Shown one piece after another: positions 33,209 through 40,723 of a stretch of 64,000 nt of DNA. Position numbers and translations under genes: made by a program. Position 1 is the stretch's first letter. Each line of letters opens with the position of its first letter. Source of the stretch: Candidatus Altimarinota bacterium (lineage in GTDB: Bacteria > Patescibacteriota > Gracilibacteria > JAHISY01); assembly GCA_028690585.1 (NCBI GenBank), contig JAQVAZ010000001.1:129964-193963 (forward strand), read 5' to 3'. A model generated the notes under the pieces. It was not told the DNA's origin. It was given only the letters and a program-made list of their open reading frames with translations, and searched no databases.

Positions 33209-34390
33209 ATGAATCTCAACGCCCAAAACTTCGTAGCTGCTATCAAGCAAATCTGCGACGAAAAGAAAATCGAAGCGGATATCGTGCTAGAAGCAGTGAA
33301 AGATGCACTAAAAGCCGCTTACCGTAAGGATTTCGGTAATCGTGAGCAAGATCTCGAGATTCTCCTCGACAAAGATACTGGCAAAGCGACAGTGCTTCTC
33401 GTGAAAACCGTGGTGGAAGAAGTGGTAAATAAACACGCGGAAATTTCTTATGAAGATGCGCAGAAAATTAAGAAAGGTATCAAGCTTGGTGCGAAAATCA
33501 AGATGGATGTAACTCCGATGGATTATGGCAGAATCGCTTCGCAGTCTGCCAAGCAAGTGATTATCCAGAAGATTCAAGAAGCGGAAAGAAAAGGAATTTA
33601 CGAAGAATATTCCAATCGTAGTGATGAGTTGCTAAATGCTTTGGTGCATCGAGTAGAGGGGAGATTTGTCTATCTCGAATTGGATAGGACTACAGCAGTG
33701 CTAGAGCCTCGTGACCAAATTCCTCGTGAAAAATATCGCGCTGGTCAACGCACAAAAGTATATCTCGAGAGAGTAGAGATGACTCCACGCGGCCCAGTCC
33801 TCAAAGTTTCTCGCGCGCATCCACGCTTGATTTTCCGTTTGATGGAATTGGAAATACCAGAAGTCAGAAATGGAATCGTAGTAGTGAAAGCGATTGCTAG
33901 AGATCCAGGTGTGAGATGCAAAATCGTGGTTGATTCCACCGATGATAGTGTGGATCCAGTCGGCGCTTGTGTCGGTCAACGCGGGGTCCGAATCCAAAAC
34001 ATTACTGATGAAGTGAATGGTGAAAGAATCGATGTGATTCAATGGAGTGAAAACTTCGAAACAATGCTGCGTGAAACTCTCTCCCCTGCGAAGCTGGATT
34101 ACATCATCAAACACGAAGCTGAGAAACGCGTAGAAGTGTATGTAGAGGAAGATCAACGCGCTTTGGCTATCGGTAAAAACGGGCAAAATGTGAGACTCGC
34201 TGGAATCATTCTTGGTTGGGAAATCGATATTCTTAATACCGCTGAGCTAAGCAGCAACGCAGATGATAAAACTAAGAAAGAAGAAGTCGTTGAAGAAAAA
34301 GTTGAGACTTCTGAAGTTGCTTCCGAAGAAAATATTGAGGAAAAAACTGAAGCAGCTGTAGAAGAAAAATCTTCCGAAGAGAAAGCATAA
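33209..34390 (+). CDS. nusA: transcription factor NusA
   Basis: 393 residues. N-terminal RNAP-binding domain (NFVAAIKQICDEKKIEADIVLEAVKDAL), S1 domain (RVEGRFVYLELDRTTAVLEPRDQIP), then two KH domains with DPVGACVGQRGVRIQ and AIGKNGQNVRLAGI. The tail is acidic and disordered (Glu/Lys-rich), without AR repeats. It controls pausing, termination and antitermination. No rimP or infB lies next to it, unlike the common operon. Confidence 0.95.
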   Translation: MNLNAQNFVAAIKQICDEKKIEADIVLEAVKDALKAAYRKDFGNREQDLEILLDKDTGKATVLLVKTVVEEVVNKHAEISYEDAQKIKKGIKLGAKIKMDVTPMDYGRIASQSAKQVIIQKIQEAERKGIYEEYSNRSDELLNALVHRVEGRFVYLELDRTTAVLEPRDQIPREKYRAGQRTKVYLERVEMTPRGPVLKVSRAHPRLIFRLMELEIPEVRNGIVVVKAIARDPGVRCKIVVDSTDDSVDPVGACVGQRGVRIQNITDEVNGERIDVIQWSENFETMLRETLSPAKLDYIIKHEAEKRVEVYVEEDQRALAIGKNGQNVRLAGIILGWEIDILNTAELSSNADDKTKKEEVVEEKVETSEVASEENIEEKTEAAVEEKSSEEKA

Positions 34391-34409
34391 AGAAATTAAA
34401 TTGGAAGTT

Positions 34410-34466
34410 TTGTCGTGGTGAGCTTGCCGAACCACAAGGCAGAAAAATAAAAACCCCTTGGCAAGC
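34410..34466. repeat. GTCGTGGTGAGCTTGCCGAACC repeat
   Basis: TTGTCGTGGTGAGCTTGCC and an inverted GGCAAGCTCGGGGTGACAA frame a short spacer; the arms are imperfect inverted repeats. It separates nusA and aroE. Confidence 0.6.
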
Positions 34467-34516
34467 TCGGGGTGACAAAAGGAAAATCTATTTTCTACTT
34501 TCTATTATCTACCAGC

Positions 34517-35320
34517 TTGCAAAAACGCTACGGTATTCTCGCTTTCCCTGCTGCGCATTCTCTTTCTCCTGCGATGCAAAACGCAGCGTTTCAGGCTACT
34601 GGCATCGAAGCGACTTATGAGAAATTTGAAATTCCCAAGGAAGAATTGGGGAGTTTTATGTTTCGTGTGAGAGAAGAAAAAATCGCGGGGTTATCCGTAA
34701 GCATTCCGCATAAGAAAACTGTGATGCTTTTCCTAGATGAGGTGAGTGAGGATGCAGAGAAGATTGGCGCGGTAAATACTATCTATTGGAAAGGAGAAAA
34801 ATTAGTTGGTGAAAATACGGATTGGATTGGCAGCAATGAAGCGCTGTTTCTTTCTACAAATCCTACTGGAAAAAATGTGGTGGTGATTGGCAGTGGTGGA
34901 AGCGCTAGGGCTGTAATCTATGGATTGAAAAAACGCGGCGTAAAAGAAATCGTAGTGCTTTCGCGCAAAACCGCTGAAGATCTTGTAAGCGATTTTGGAG
35001 TGGAGGTAGATACACTCGAGAATTTAAATAAATATTCTCCTGAGATTCTCATCAATACCACGCCTCTCGGAATGCAGGGAGAGAATGAAAACGCATCCCC
35101 TGTCGCCGCGGAATATTTTACGAAACACAAACCGCTAGTTTTTGATTTGGTTTACAACCCACGCGAAACAAAACTGCTACGGCAGGCGCGTGAAGCTGGT
35201 TGCAAAACTCTGAGTGGAATCGAAATGCTACTTTACCAAGGAGTGAAACAATTCGAAATCTGGAGTGGCAAAGAAGCACCAATTGAAGTGATGGAAGCAG
35301 CGTTGGAGAAAGCACTTTAG
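34517..35320 (+). CDS. aroE: shikimate dehydrogenase
   Basis: 267 residues from TTG; the open frame extends 15 codons further up to a GTG but those codons are repeat sequence. Substrate motif HSLSPAMQN, catalytic Lys in SIPHKKTV, NTDWIG, and NADP-binding GSGGSARAVIYGL. It reduces 3-dehydroshikimate to shikimate; AroD at 61108 does the step before. TATTAT ends 8 nt before the TTG. Confidence 0.92.
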   Translation: MQKRYGILAFPAAHSLSPAMQNAAFQATGIEATYEKFEIPKEELGSFMFRVREEKIAGLSVSIPHKKTVMLFLDEVSEDAEKIGAVNTIYWKGEKLVGENTDWIGSNEALFLSTNPTGKNVVVIGSGGSARAVIYGLKKRGVKEIVVLSRKTAEDLVSDFGVEVDTLENLNKYSPEILINTTPLGMQGENENASPVAAEYFTKHKPLVFDLVYNPRETKLLRQAREAGCKTLSGIEMLLYQGVKQFEIWSGKEAPIEVMEAALEKAL

Positions 35321-35769
35321 TTTATAGGCTCTCGGCAAATATAAAACCAACTCCAGCCACCATCGCTGCGGTATGGATCTGGATTGCCTCTAGAGTATTT
35401 ATATCCTCCATAAATTTTTTCGCTGAAATAACAAGGCTTACAATAAACTATATATCCGATTCCTGGCCATGAAGCTGCTATATCTCCATTGGGATGCACT
35501 ATCCAGAATCCCCCTCCATCACCGCTGCGAATACAAACTTTTGAAGCTACACAGGTGTTTGTAGCTGTATCTACATGGTAGTTAGCTGGGCAAGCAGGGC
35601 AACCTAATAATTTTACATTACCAGCAACAGGTAAAGCGAGTGGTGGTTGCCCAGGTGCCCAAGTAGAGAAAGCGTAAGCAATCCCAATAATAAAAATAAA
35701 GCCTGAGCCAAATACTAAAATTTCGAGTAAATATCTGGTGATTGCGTTTCTGATGAATTTTGTATTCAT
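35317..35769 (-). CDS. secreted Cys-rich protein, paralog 3
   Basis: 150 residues. Signal peptide or anchor (LEILVFGSGFIFIIGIAYA, likely cleaved after AYA), then the module FSTWAPGQPPLALPVAGNV, then CPACPANYHVDTATNTCV and a Cys/Gly/Trp-rich unique tail. Third gene of a tandem paralog operon. The FSTW...GNV module is seen at the N-terminus of surface proteins in candidate phyla; function is probably adhesive or structural. Confidence 0.6.
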   Translation of the reverse strand: MNTKFIRNAITRYLLEILVFGSGFIFIIGIAYAFSTWAPGQPPLALPVAGNVKLLGCPACPANYHVDTATNTCVASKVCIRSGDGGGFWIVHPNGDIAASWPGIGYIVYCKPCYFSEKIYGGYKYSRGNPDPYRSDGGWSWFYICREPIN

Positions 35770-35772
35770 GAG

Positions 35773-36003
35773 TTAGTTGGTAACACAAGTATTTGTAGCT
35801 GTATCCACATGATAACCAGTCGGGCAAGCTGGGCAAACAACAAGCTGCACATTTCCATTCGCTGGGTTAGCGAGTGGTGGTTGCTCAGCACTCCAAGCCG
35901 AAAAAGCGTAGGTGATGCCAATAATCAAAAGAAAAATTAAGGCGGATACTGAGCCTTCTAGAAAGCGTGTTACGAGTTTTTTTCTTGAGAGTTTTGGATT
36001 CAT
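35773..36003 (-). CDS. secreted Cys-rich protein, paralog 2 (short)
   Basis: 76 residues. Same hydrophobic start (ALIFLLIIGITYA), module FSAWSAEQPPLANPANGNV and CPACPTGYHVDTATNTCV as paralog 3, but it stops right after that Cys motif. It may be a minimal functional unit or a truncated copy. Three bp separate it from paralog 3. Confidence 0.6.
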   Translation of the reverse strand: MNPKLSRKKLVTRFLEGSVSALIFLLIIGITYAFSAWSAEQPPLANPANGNVQLVVCPACPTGYHVDTATNTCVTN

Positions 36004-36015
36004 AATATTAGTTGA

Positions 36016-36807
36016 TTAATAGCAACCGATATCTTCCATCATCGCGAAGGAATAATGTAAATTTGTGCCACTTGGGCACATTGCACCACCATATGGTCCA
36101 TGCTGAACGTAATAACCATTTTTATTATTATTTTCTGACCAAGGAAAAATAACAGACACTCCCCCGTATATATTGCCAGCGGTGCATGAAGTTAGCCACC
36201 TAAGGCAAGTCGTCCAACCCATCCCACATGAATCAGAGCCTGAATTATACCAACCTTCTTGAGTCACCCAACATCCAGTAGTGCTGTATTTTCCCCAGTT
36301 TTTGTAGCGATTCCAACCTGATGGGCAACTCCAATAACGAGGATGCTCAGCAAAATGATAAGTTCGGATAGAAGATGGCGCAAAATTAGTGTTGCAATTT
36401 AAATCTGTGCAAGTATTTCCACCAATTCCAGGTTTGAAGCTGCAGAGTTTCACCGAACCAGCAGTCTCCACGTTGCCCCCAGTATTCATACAATCTTCTT
36501 CAGTATGGATACTTTCTCCTCCAGCGAGATAAGGGCTACAGGTCACTTTTGTATTTCCATTTGCTGGTGTAGCGAGTGGTGGTTGCTCAGCACTCCAAGT
36601 AGTGAAACCAGCAGCGTAAGTGATTCCGGTGAGTGAATCACAACCTATTTTAACATTTCCATCGGCTGGATTAGCTTGTGGTGGCTGCCTAGGATTCCAA
36701 GTAGAGAAAGCGTAGGCAACTCCAATAATCAAGATTGAGCTGAAACCAAAAATCATTCCTTTCGATAAGAAAGTAGTTAATTTTTTGAAAGCGAATTTTG
36801 TTTCCAT
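36016..36807 (-). CDS. secreted protein with duplicated QPP module, paralog 1
   Basis: 263 residues. Signal segment (GFSSILIIGVAYA), then two copies of the module (FSTWNPRQPPQANPADGNV and FTTWSAEQPPLATPANGNT), then a Cys-, Trp- and Gly-rich domain of about 170 residues. First gene of the operon, so the short paralogs probably arose from it or the reverse. Exported; surface role inferred. Confidence 0.6.
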   Translation of the reverse strand: METKFAFKKLTTFLSKGMIFGFSSILIIGVAYAFSTWNPRQPPQANPADGNVKIGCDSLTGITYAAGFTTWSAEQPPLATPANGNTKVTCSPYLAGGESIHTEEDCMNTGGNVETAGSVKLCSFKPGIGGNTCTDLNCNTNFAPSSIRTYHFAEHPRYWSCPSGWNRYKNWGKYSTTGCWVTQEGWYNSGSDSCGMGWTTCLRWLTSCTAGNIYGGVSVIFPWSENNNKNGYYVQHGPYGGAMCPSGTNLHYSFAMMEDIGCY

Positions 36808-36861
36808 AAGCAGGGATTAGCTCAGTGGAGATTATAACATTTAGTTTTCTGAAAAAAAATT

Positions 36862-36890
36862 TGCGTTTTAGCTTATCCATCAGTAAAATC
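36862..36890 (+). promoter_or_regulatory. rpoD promoter
   Basis: TTGCGT (36862-36867), 17 nt, TAAAAT (36885-36890), about 31 nt of leader. Confidence 0.65.
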
Positions 36891-36928
36891 CTGTGTCGCT
36901 AGCCTTCTCCAACCACCACTCAACTCTT

Positions 36929-38062
36929 ATGGCAAAAACCCGCAAATTTATCATTCAGCCTTCCGATGAATTGATGAATAAATTTCCTAAAGAAGTCAGG
37001 GAATTGATTCAAAAAGGTAGGCAACAAAAATTTGTAACGCATCAGGAAATCGAAGGTGCTTTGCCAAATTTTGAAGAAGATATGGATCTCATGGAAGAGT
37101 TGATGGAGATTTTTGAGAATCTCGGCATTGAAGTTGTAGATCAAAAAAATGCTTTTGAGTGGAGGAAACAAAAAGAAGTAGTCGGCACCAAAGCTGAAGA
37201 GAAGAAAAAGAAGAAAGAGAAAATTACGGATTTGGCTGAAATCGCTGGAGATAGCATCCGTATGTATTTAAGTGAAATCGGCAGAGTGCCTCTCCTCTCA
37301 GCGCAGCAAGAGATTGAGCTTGCGAATCGAATTGCTAAAGGCGACCAAGCGGCGAAGCAGCATCTCGCAGAAGCGAATCTCCGCTTGGTAGTTTCTATTG
37401 CGAAGAAATATATCGGCCGTGGTTTGAGTTTCCTTGATTTGATCCAAGAAGGCAGTATCGGTTTATTCCGCGCGGTAGAAAAATTCGATCCAAGTCGTGG
37501 TTTCAAATTTTCTACTTACGCAACTTGGTGGGTGCGCCAAGCAATCACTCGCGCGATTGCGGATCAATCTCGCACGATTCGTATTCCAGTCCACATGGTA
37601 GAAACAATCAATAAACTTACCCATACACAGCGAAGATTGGTGCAAGAACTTGGCCGTGAACCAACCGCGGAGGAAATCGCAGCGGAAATGGATATGGATG
37701 TGAAGAAAGTGCGCCACATCGTAAAAATCTCTCAAGATATCGTGAGTCTCGAAGCCCCAGTCGGAGCTGAGGAAGATAGCAAACTCGAAGACTTCATCGA
37801 AGATGAACAAACTCTCGCACCAAACGAAGCTGCGAATCGCCAGCTGGTAAATGAATCTATCAATGAGATGCTGCGCTTCCTCACTCCCCGTGAGAGGAAA
37901 ATCGTGAAGATGCGTTTCGGACTCGGTGATGGTATCGGCCACACTCTCGAGGAAGTCGGTAAGGAATTCGGAGTAACTCGCGAAAGAATCCGCCAAATCG
38001 AAGCGAAAGTTTTGCAAAAGCTAAAAGATCATCCAGCAGCTGCGCGCATTAGGAATTTGTGA
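36929..38062 (+). CDS. rpoD: primary sigma factor (sigma-70)
   Basis: 377 residues from ATG; the open frame begins at a GTG 12 codons earlier, but that lies only 3 nt after the -10 box. A short region 1.1-like N-terminus, a Lys-rich linker, then region 1.2 ([28 protein letters not shown]), 2.1-2.4 ([39 protein letters not shown]), region 3 and 4.2 ([27 protein letters not shown]). It recognises the TTGnnn/TAnnnT promoters seen throughout the window. Confidence 0.96.
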   Translation: MAKTRKFIIQPSDELMNKFPKEVRELIQKGRQQKFVTHQEIEGALPNFEEDMDLMEELMEIFENLGIEVVDQKNAFEWRKQKEVVGTKAEEKKKKKEKITDLAEIAGDSIRMYLSEIGRVPLLSAQQEIELANRIAKGDQAAKQHLAEANLRLVVSIAKKYIGRGLSFLDLIQEGSIGLFRAVEKFDPSRGFKFSTYATWWVRQAITRAIADQSRTIRIPVHMVETINKLTHTQRRLVQELGREPTAEEIAAEMDMDVKKVRHIVKISQDIVSLEAPVGAEEDSKLEDFIEDEQTLAPNEAANRQLVNESINEMLRFLTPRERKIVKMRFGLGDGIGHTLEEVGKEFGVTRERIRQIEAKVLQKLKDHPAAARIRNL

Positions 38063-38074
38063 GGAAATTCCTAA

Positions 38075-38105
38075 GTTCTAGTTGTTCCAACTGTTCAAAT
38101 TGTTA
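38075..38105. repeat. GTTCAAATTGTT heptamer tract
   Basis: GTTCTAGTTGTTCCAACTG then TTCAAATTGTT, built of 7-mers of the type TTGTTCN. The inverted form GAACAGCTAGAACAATTTG lies at 38467-38500 behind the next gene; more tracts lie at 39921-39962, 57661-57711 and 58284-58312. Confidence 0.65.
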
Positions 38106-38107
38106 TA

Positions 38108-38461
38108 ATGAAATTTGGATTTGAGAATCTCGAAGTTTGGCAGTTGGCGGTAGATTTTGCGGTGTTTGTTAGAGATCTTACAAAACAATTTCCAGATGAT
38201 GAGAAATTCGGCTTGGTTTCTCAGATGAATCGCGCAGCTACTTCCATTGCGCTGAATCTCGCAGAAGGTAGTGGAAGAAAAACGAAGAAAGATTTCGCGC
38301 AATTTGTGAGAGTTAGTTTAGGCTCTTTGCTTGAAGTAGTGGCTTGTGAGAGAATCGCCTTTGCCAAAAATTACAAATTAAGTGAAAGAGATAAATTCGC
38401 GGAGAAAAGCCAGGCGCTTTATTTTAAGCTCATCGCACTAGAGAAATACCTCCGTAAATAA
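38108..38461 (+). CDS. four-helix-bundle (S23-type) protein
   Basis: 117 residues: FENLEVWQLAVDFAVFVRDLTKQFPDDEKFGLVSQMNRAATSIALNLAEGSGRKTKKDFAQFVRVSLGSLLE is the S23/avd-like family once found in rRNA intervening sequences. Role unknown; some relatives are accessory proteins of diversity-generating retroelements, but no reverse transcriptase is here. Flanked on both sides by inverted GTTCAAATTG tracts, suggesting that gene and repeats moved together. Confidence 0.85.
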   Translation: MKFGFENLEVWQLAVDFAVFVRDLTKQFPDDEKFGLVSQMNRAATSIALNLAEGSGRKTKKDFAQFVRVSLGSLLEVVACERIAFAKNYKLSERDKFAEKSQALYFKLIALEKYLRK

Positions 38462-38510
38462 CGTTTAGAACAGCTAGAACAATTTGAACATTTAGAACTT
38501 TTTTTCTCCC

Positions 38511-39920
38511 ATGAGTGCCAAAAAAGCAGAATCGAAACCACGCGTCGCGCCTCACTCTCTCGAAGCCGAAAGAGGAGTTTTGGGAAGTTTACTGATAGAT
38601 AAGAATGCCATCATCCGCATCGCTGATACACTCGCAGCGGATGATTTTTATGATAACAAAAACGAGAAAATTTACGCAGCGATTCTCGATTTATTTTCCA
38701 CTCACAATCCAATTGATTTACTCACAGTTTCTCAGAAACTGAAAGATAAAAATGATTTAACTAATGTTGGTGGGAGAAGTTATTTGGTTGAATTAACTGA
38801 GGAAACTCCGACTGCCTCACACATCCACAAATACGCGGAGATTGTGAAGCAAAAATCCACGCTGCGGAAATTACTACACTCTGGGCAAGAAATCGCTGGC
38901 CTTGCTTTGGATGAAAATTCTGATGCAAGTAGTCTCCTCGAGAAAGCGGAGCAAAGTCTCTTCGGAGTTACGCAGCAACTCGTGAAAGATCGCTTCATCG
39001 CGATTAAAGAAATTCTCAAAGGTAGATACGATGAGTTTGCCGAGTTGCATGATGCGGAAGATAAAGAAGCTTTGCGTGGAGTGCCGACTGGATTCAAAGC
39101 TATCGACAATATGCTTTCGGGAATGAAGCCGGCGGATATGATTGTCTTGGCGGCTAGGCCGAGTATGGGTAAAACCGCGCTGGCTCTAAATATCGCGCAA
39201 AATGTAGCGCTGCATCGCGCGATGAAAGTGGGATTCCTCTCACTCGAAATGAGTAAAGAGCAACTCGTAGATAGGATGTTTGCTTCACTACTCGGAGTGG
39301 ATAGCTGGAGACTCCACAAAGGAAAACTCACGGATGAAGAGTTTGCCCGCATCGGTGGAGTGATGGATGAATTGAGTAAAGCCGATTTATTTATCGATGA
39401 TAGTGTGGGTAGCAGCGTGGTGGAAGTAAGAGCGAAAGCCAGAAGATTACAGATGGAGCACGGTTTGGATTTACTGATTGTGGATTACTTGCAGCTGATG
39501 AGTTGTGAAGGCAATGCGTGGCAAGGAAATAGAGTGCAAGAGATTAGTGAAATCTCGAGAAGTTTAAAAGCGCTTGCAAGAGAATTACGCATTCCAATCA
39601 TTGCGCTGAGTCAGCTTTCTCGCGCAGTAGAGAATCGCCCAGGAAAAATTCCTCAACTCGCAGACTTGCGTGAATCTGGCGCTATCGAGCAAGATGCCGA
39701 TGTGGTGATGATGATGTATCGCGATGATTATTATGAGGAAGATAGCGCGAAGCCAGGCATCACCGATATCTTCATTCGCAAAAACAGAAACGGCCCAACC
39801 GGCAGCGCTGAGTTGATGTTTAAACGAGAGCAAATGCGCTTCTTCGATATCGAGAAGAAACGCAATCAACCAACCACAGTGAATAATGCAATGCCAGAAG
39901 CTGCAGCGATGTTTGAATAG
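38511..39920 (+). CDS. dnaB: replicative DNA helicase DnaB
   Basis: 469 residues. N-terminal primase-binding domain (PHSLEAERGVLGSLLIDKNA), linker, then RecA-like ATPase with Walker A ARPSMGKTALALN, Walker B LLIVDYLQLM and arginine finger region IALSQLSRAVENRPGK and DLRESGAIEQDADVV. No intein. It unwinds the replication fork; a DciA-like loader is at 8275. Confidence 0.96.
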   Translation: MSAKKAESKPRVAPHSLEAERGVLGSLLIDKNAIIRIADTLAADDFYDNKNEKIYAAILDLFSTHNPIDLLTVSQKLKDKNDLTNVGGRSYLVELTEETPTASHIHKYAEIVKQKSTLRKLLHSGQEIAGLALDENSDASSLLEKAEQSLFGVTQQLVKDRFIAIKEILKGRYDEFAELHDAEDKEALRGVPTGFKAIDNMLSGMKPADMIVLAARPSMGKTALALNIAQNVALHRAMKVGFLSLEMSKEQLVDRMFASLLGVDSWRLHKGKLTDEEFARIGGVMDELSKADLFIDDSVGSSVVEVRAKARRLQMEHGLDLLIVDYLQLMSCEGNAWQGNRVQEISEISRSLKALARELRIPIIALSQLSRAVENRPGKIPQLADLRESGAIEQDADVVMMMYRDDYYEEDSAKPGITDIFIRKNRNGPTGSAELMFKREQMRFFDIEKKRNQPTTVNNAMPEAAAMFE

Positions 39921-39977
39921 TTGTTTTAATTGTTCAAATTGTTCTAGCTGTTGGAATTGTTTTTCGGAATACAGAGT

Positions 39978-40006
39978 TTGCGCAAAACACGAAGTATCCG
40001 TAAAAT
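39978..40006 (+). promoter_or_regulatory. tRNA-Glu promoter
   Basis: TTGCGC (39978-39983), 17 nt, TAAAAT (40001-40006). The ~95-nt spacer to the tRNA is filled by TAGATTTTAGATTATAGAT heptamers. Confidence 0.65.
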
Positions 40007-40102
40007 ACTGCGGCTTTGTAGATCATAGCCATTAGATTTTAGATTATAGATTTGGATTACATTCTTATCTACTGTCTAATATCTACCTTCTACAATCTAT
40101 TT

Positions 40103-40177
40103 GGGGCCATCGTCTAACGGTTAGGACGCCAGGTTTTCATCCTGGTAATAGGGGTTCGATTCCCCTTGGCCCTACCA
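40103..40177 (+). tRNA. tRNA-Glu (TTC)
   Basis: 75 nt with encoded CCA. Acceptor GGGGCCA/TGGCCCT (first pair G-T), D-arm GTC...GAC, anticodon stem CCAGG/CCTGG with loop TTTTCAT (TTC), T-arm AGGGG-TTCGATT-CCCCT. Confidence 0.93.
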
Positions 40178-40224
40178 AAAAAATCAAGTTCTCTCGCCGC
40201 AGGCGGGAGGTTTTGATTTTTTAG
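40178..40224 (+). terminator. tRNA-Glu terminator
   Basis: AAATCAA and CTCTCGCC pair with GGCGGGAG and TTGATTT, followed by TTT. The core loop is GCA. Confidence 0.8.
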
Positions 40225-40237
40225 TTGGGTGATGAGG

Positions 40238-40384
40238 ATGAGTAACATCTATCGTAGAGGAAAAACTTTCCTAATCACTAAAGATTCCCAAGCGATTGGT
40301 GTAGGAATTTTAATTAAAGAAAAAGATTGGCTAGCGGTGAGATTCCCCCTGCCTGCCGGCAGACAGGCTTGGCCCGAATCATGA
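40238..40384 (+). CDS. small protein, copy A of a decayed repeat
   Basis: 48 residues: MSNIYRRGKTFLITKDSQA, then IGVGILIKEKDWLAVRFPL, then PAGRQAWPES. The last ten residues come from a palindrome (40349-40368) inserted after AVRFP. A second copy of the core follows at 40432 with a stop. No family is recognised; whether it is expressed is unclear. Confidence 0.35.
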   Translation: MSNIYRRGKTFLITKDSQAIGVGILIKEKDWLAVRFPLPAGRQAWPES

Positions 40385-40389
40385 TTTTA

Positions 40390-40655
40390 AAAAAGCTAGC
40401 GGTGAGATTCCCCTTGGCCTATGGGGTTGAGAAAATCTATCGTAGAGAAAAAAATTTACTAATCACTAAAGATGCCCAATCGATTGGTGAAGGAATTTTA
40501 ATTAAAGAAAACTATTGACTAGCGGTGAGATTCCCCTTGGCTAATCATGATTTTGGAAAAGCTAGTGGTGAGATTCCCCTTGATTATGTAGGAATCAAAT
40601 ATATAGCGGTGAGACCTGTCCTGCATAGCTTCAGCGAAACGGGATTCCCCTTAGA
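40390..40655 (+). pseudogene. decayed copies of the AVRFPL unit with tRNA-Glu-like sequence
   Basis: Copy B (40432-40518) reads KIYRREKNLLITKDAQS, then IGEGILIKENY and a TGA where copy A has Trp. The short unit CTAGCGGTGAGATTCCCCTT occurs four times here (near 40395, 40518, 40561, 40602) and once in copy A. GATTCCCCTTGGCC inside it equals 14 nt of the tRNA-Glu T-arm and acceptor. The unit at 40602 is split by a ~28-nt palindrome starting CCTGTCCTGC. Confidence 0.6.
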
Positions 40656-40663
40656 TTATTTTC

Positions 40664-40693
40664 TTGTATTTCTATAGCTTTTTTCTCTAGAAT
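40664..40693 (+). promoter_or_regulatory. argG promoter
   Basis: TTGTAT (40664-40669), 18 nt, TAGAAT (40688-40693), about 24 nt of leader without ribosome-binding site. Confidence 0.55.
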
Positions 40694-40723
40694 CCACTCT
40701 GTTTTATTCTTAATCCTTTCAGC

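Noticed and set aside
35618-35836. Minus-strand frames overlapping the secreted paralogs
   Set aside because: They are other-frame shadows of genes with clear signal peptides and shared modules.
36893-36928. GTG start of rpoD 12 codons upstream
   Set aside because: It lies 3 nt after the -10 box, so it would not be on the transcript.
38108-38461. Diversity-generating retroelement accessory gene
   Set aside because: No reverse transcriptase or variable/template repeat pair is nearby.
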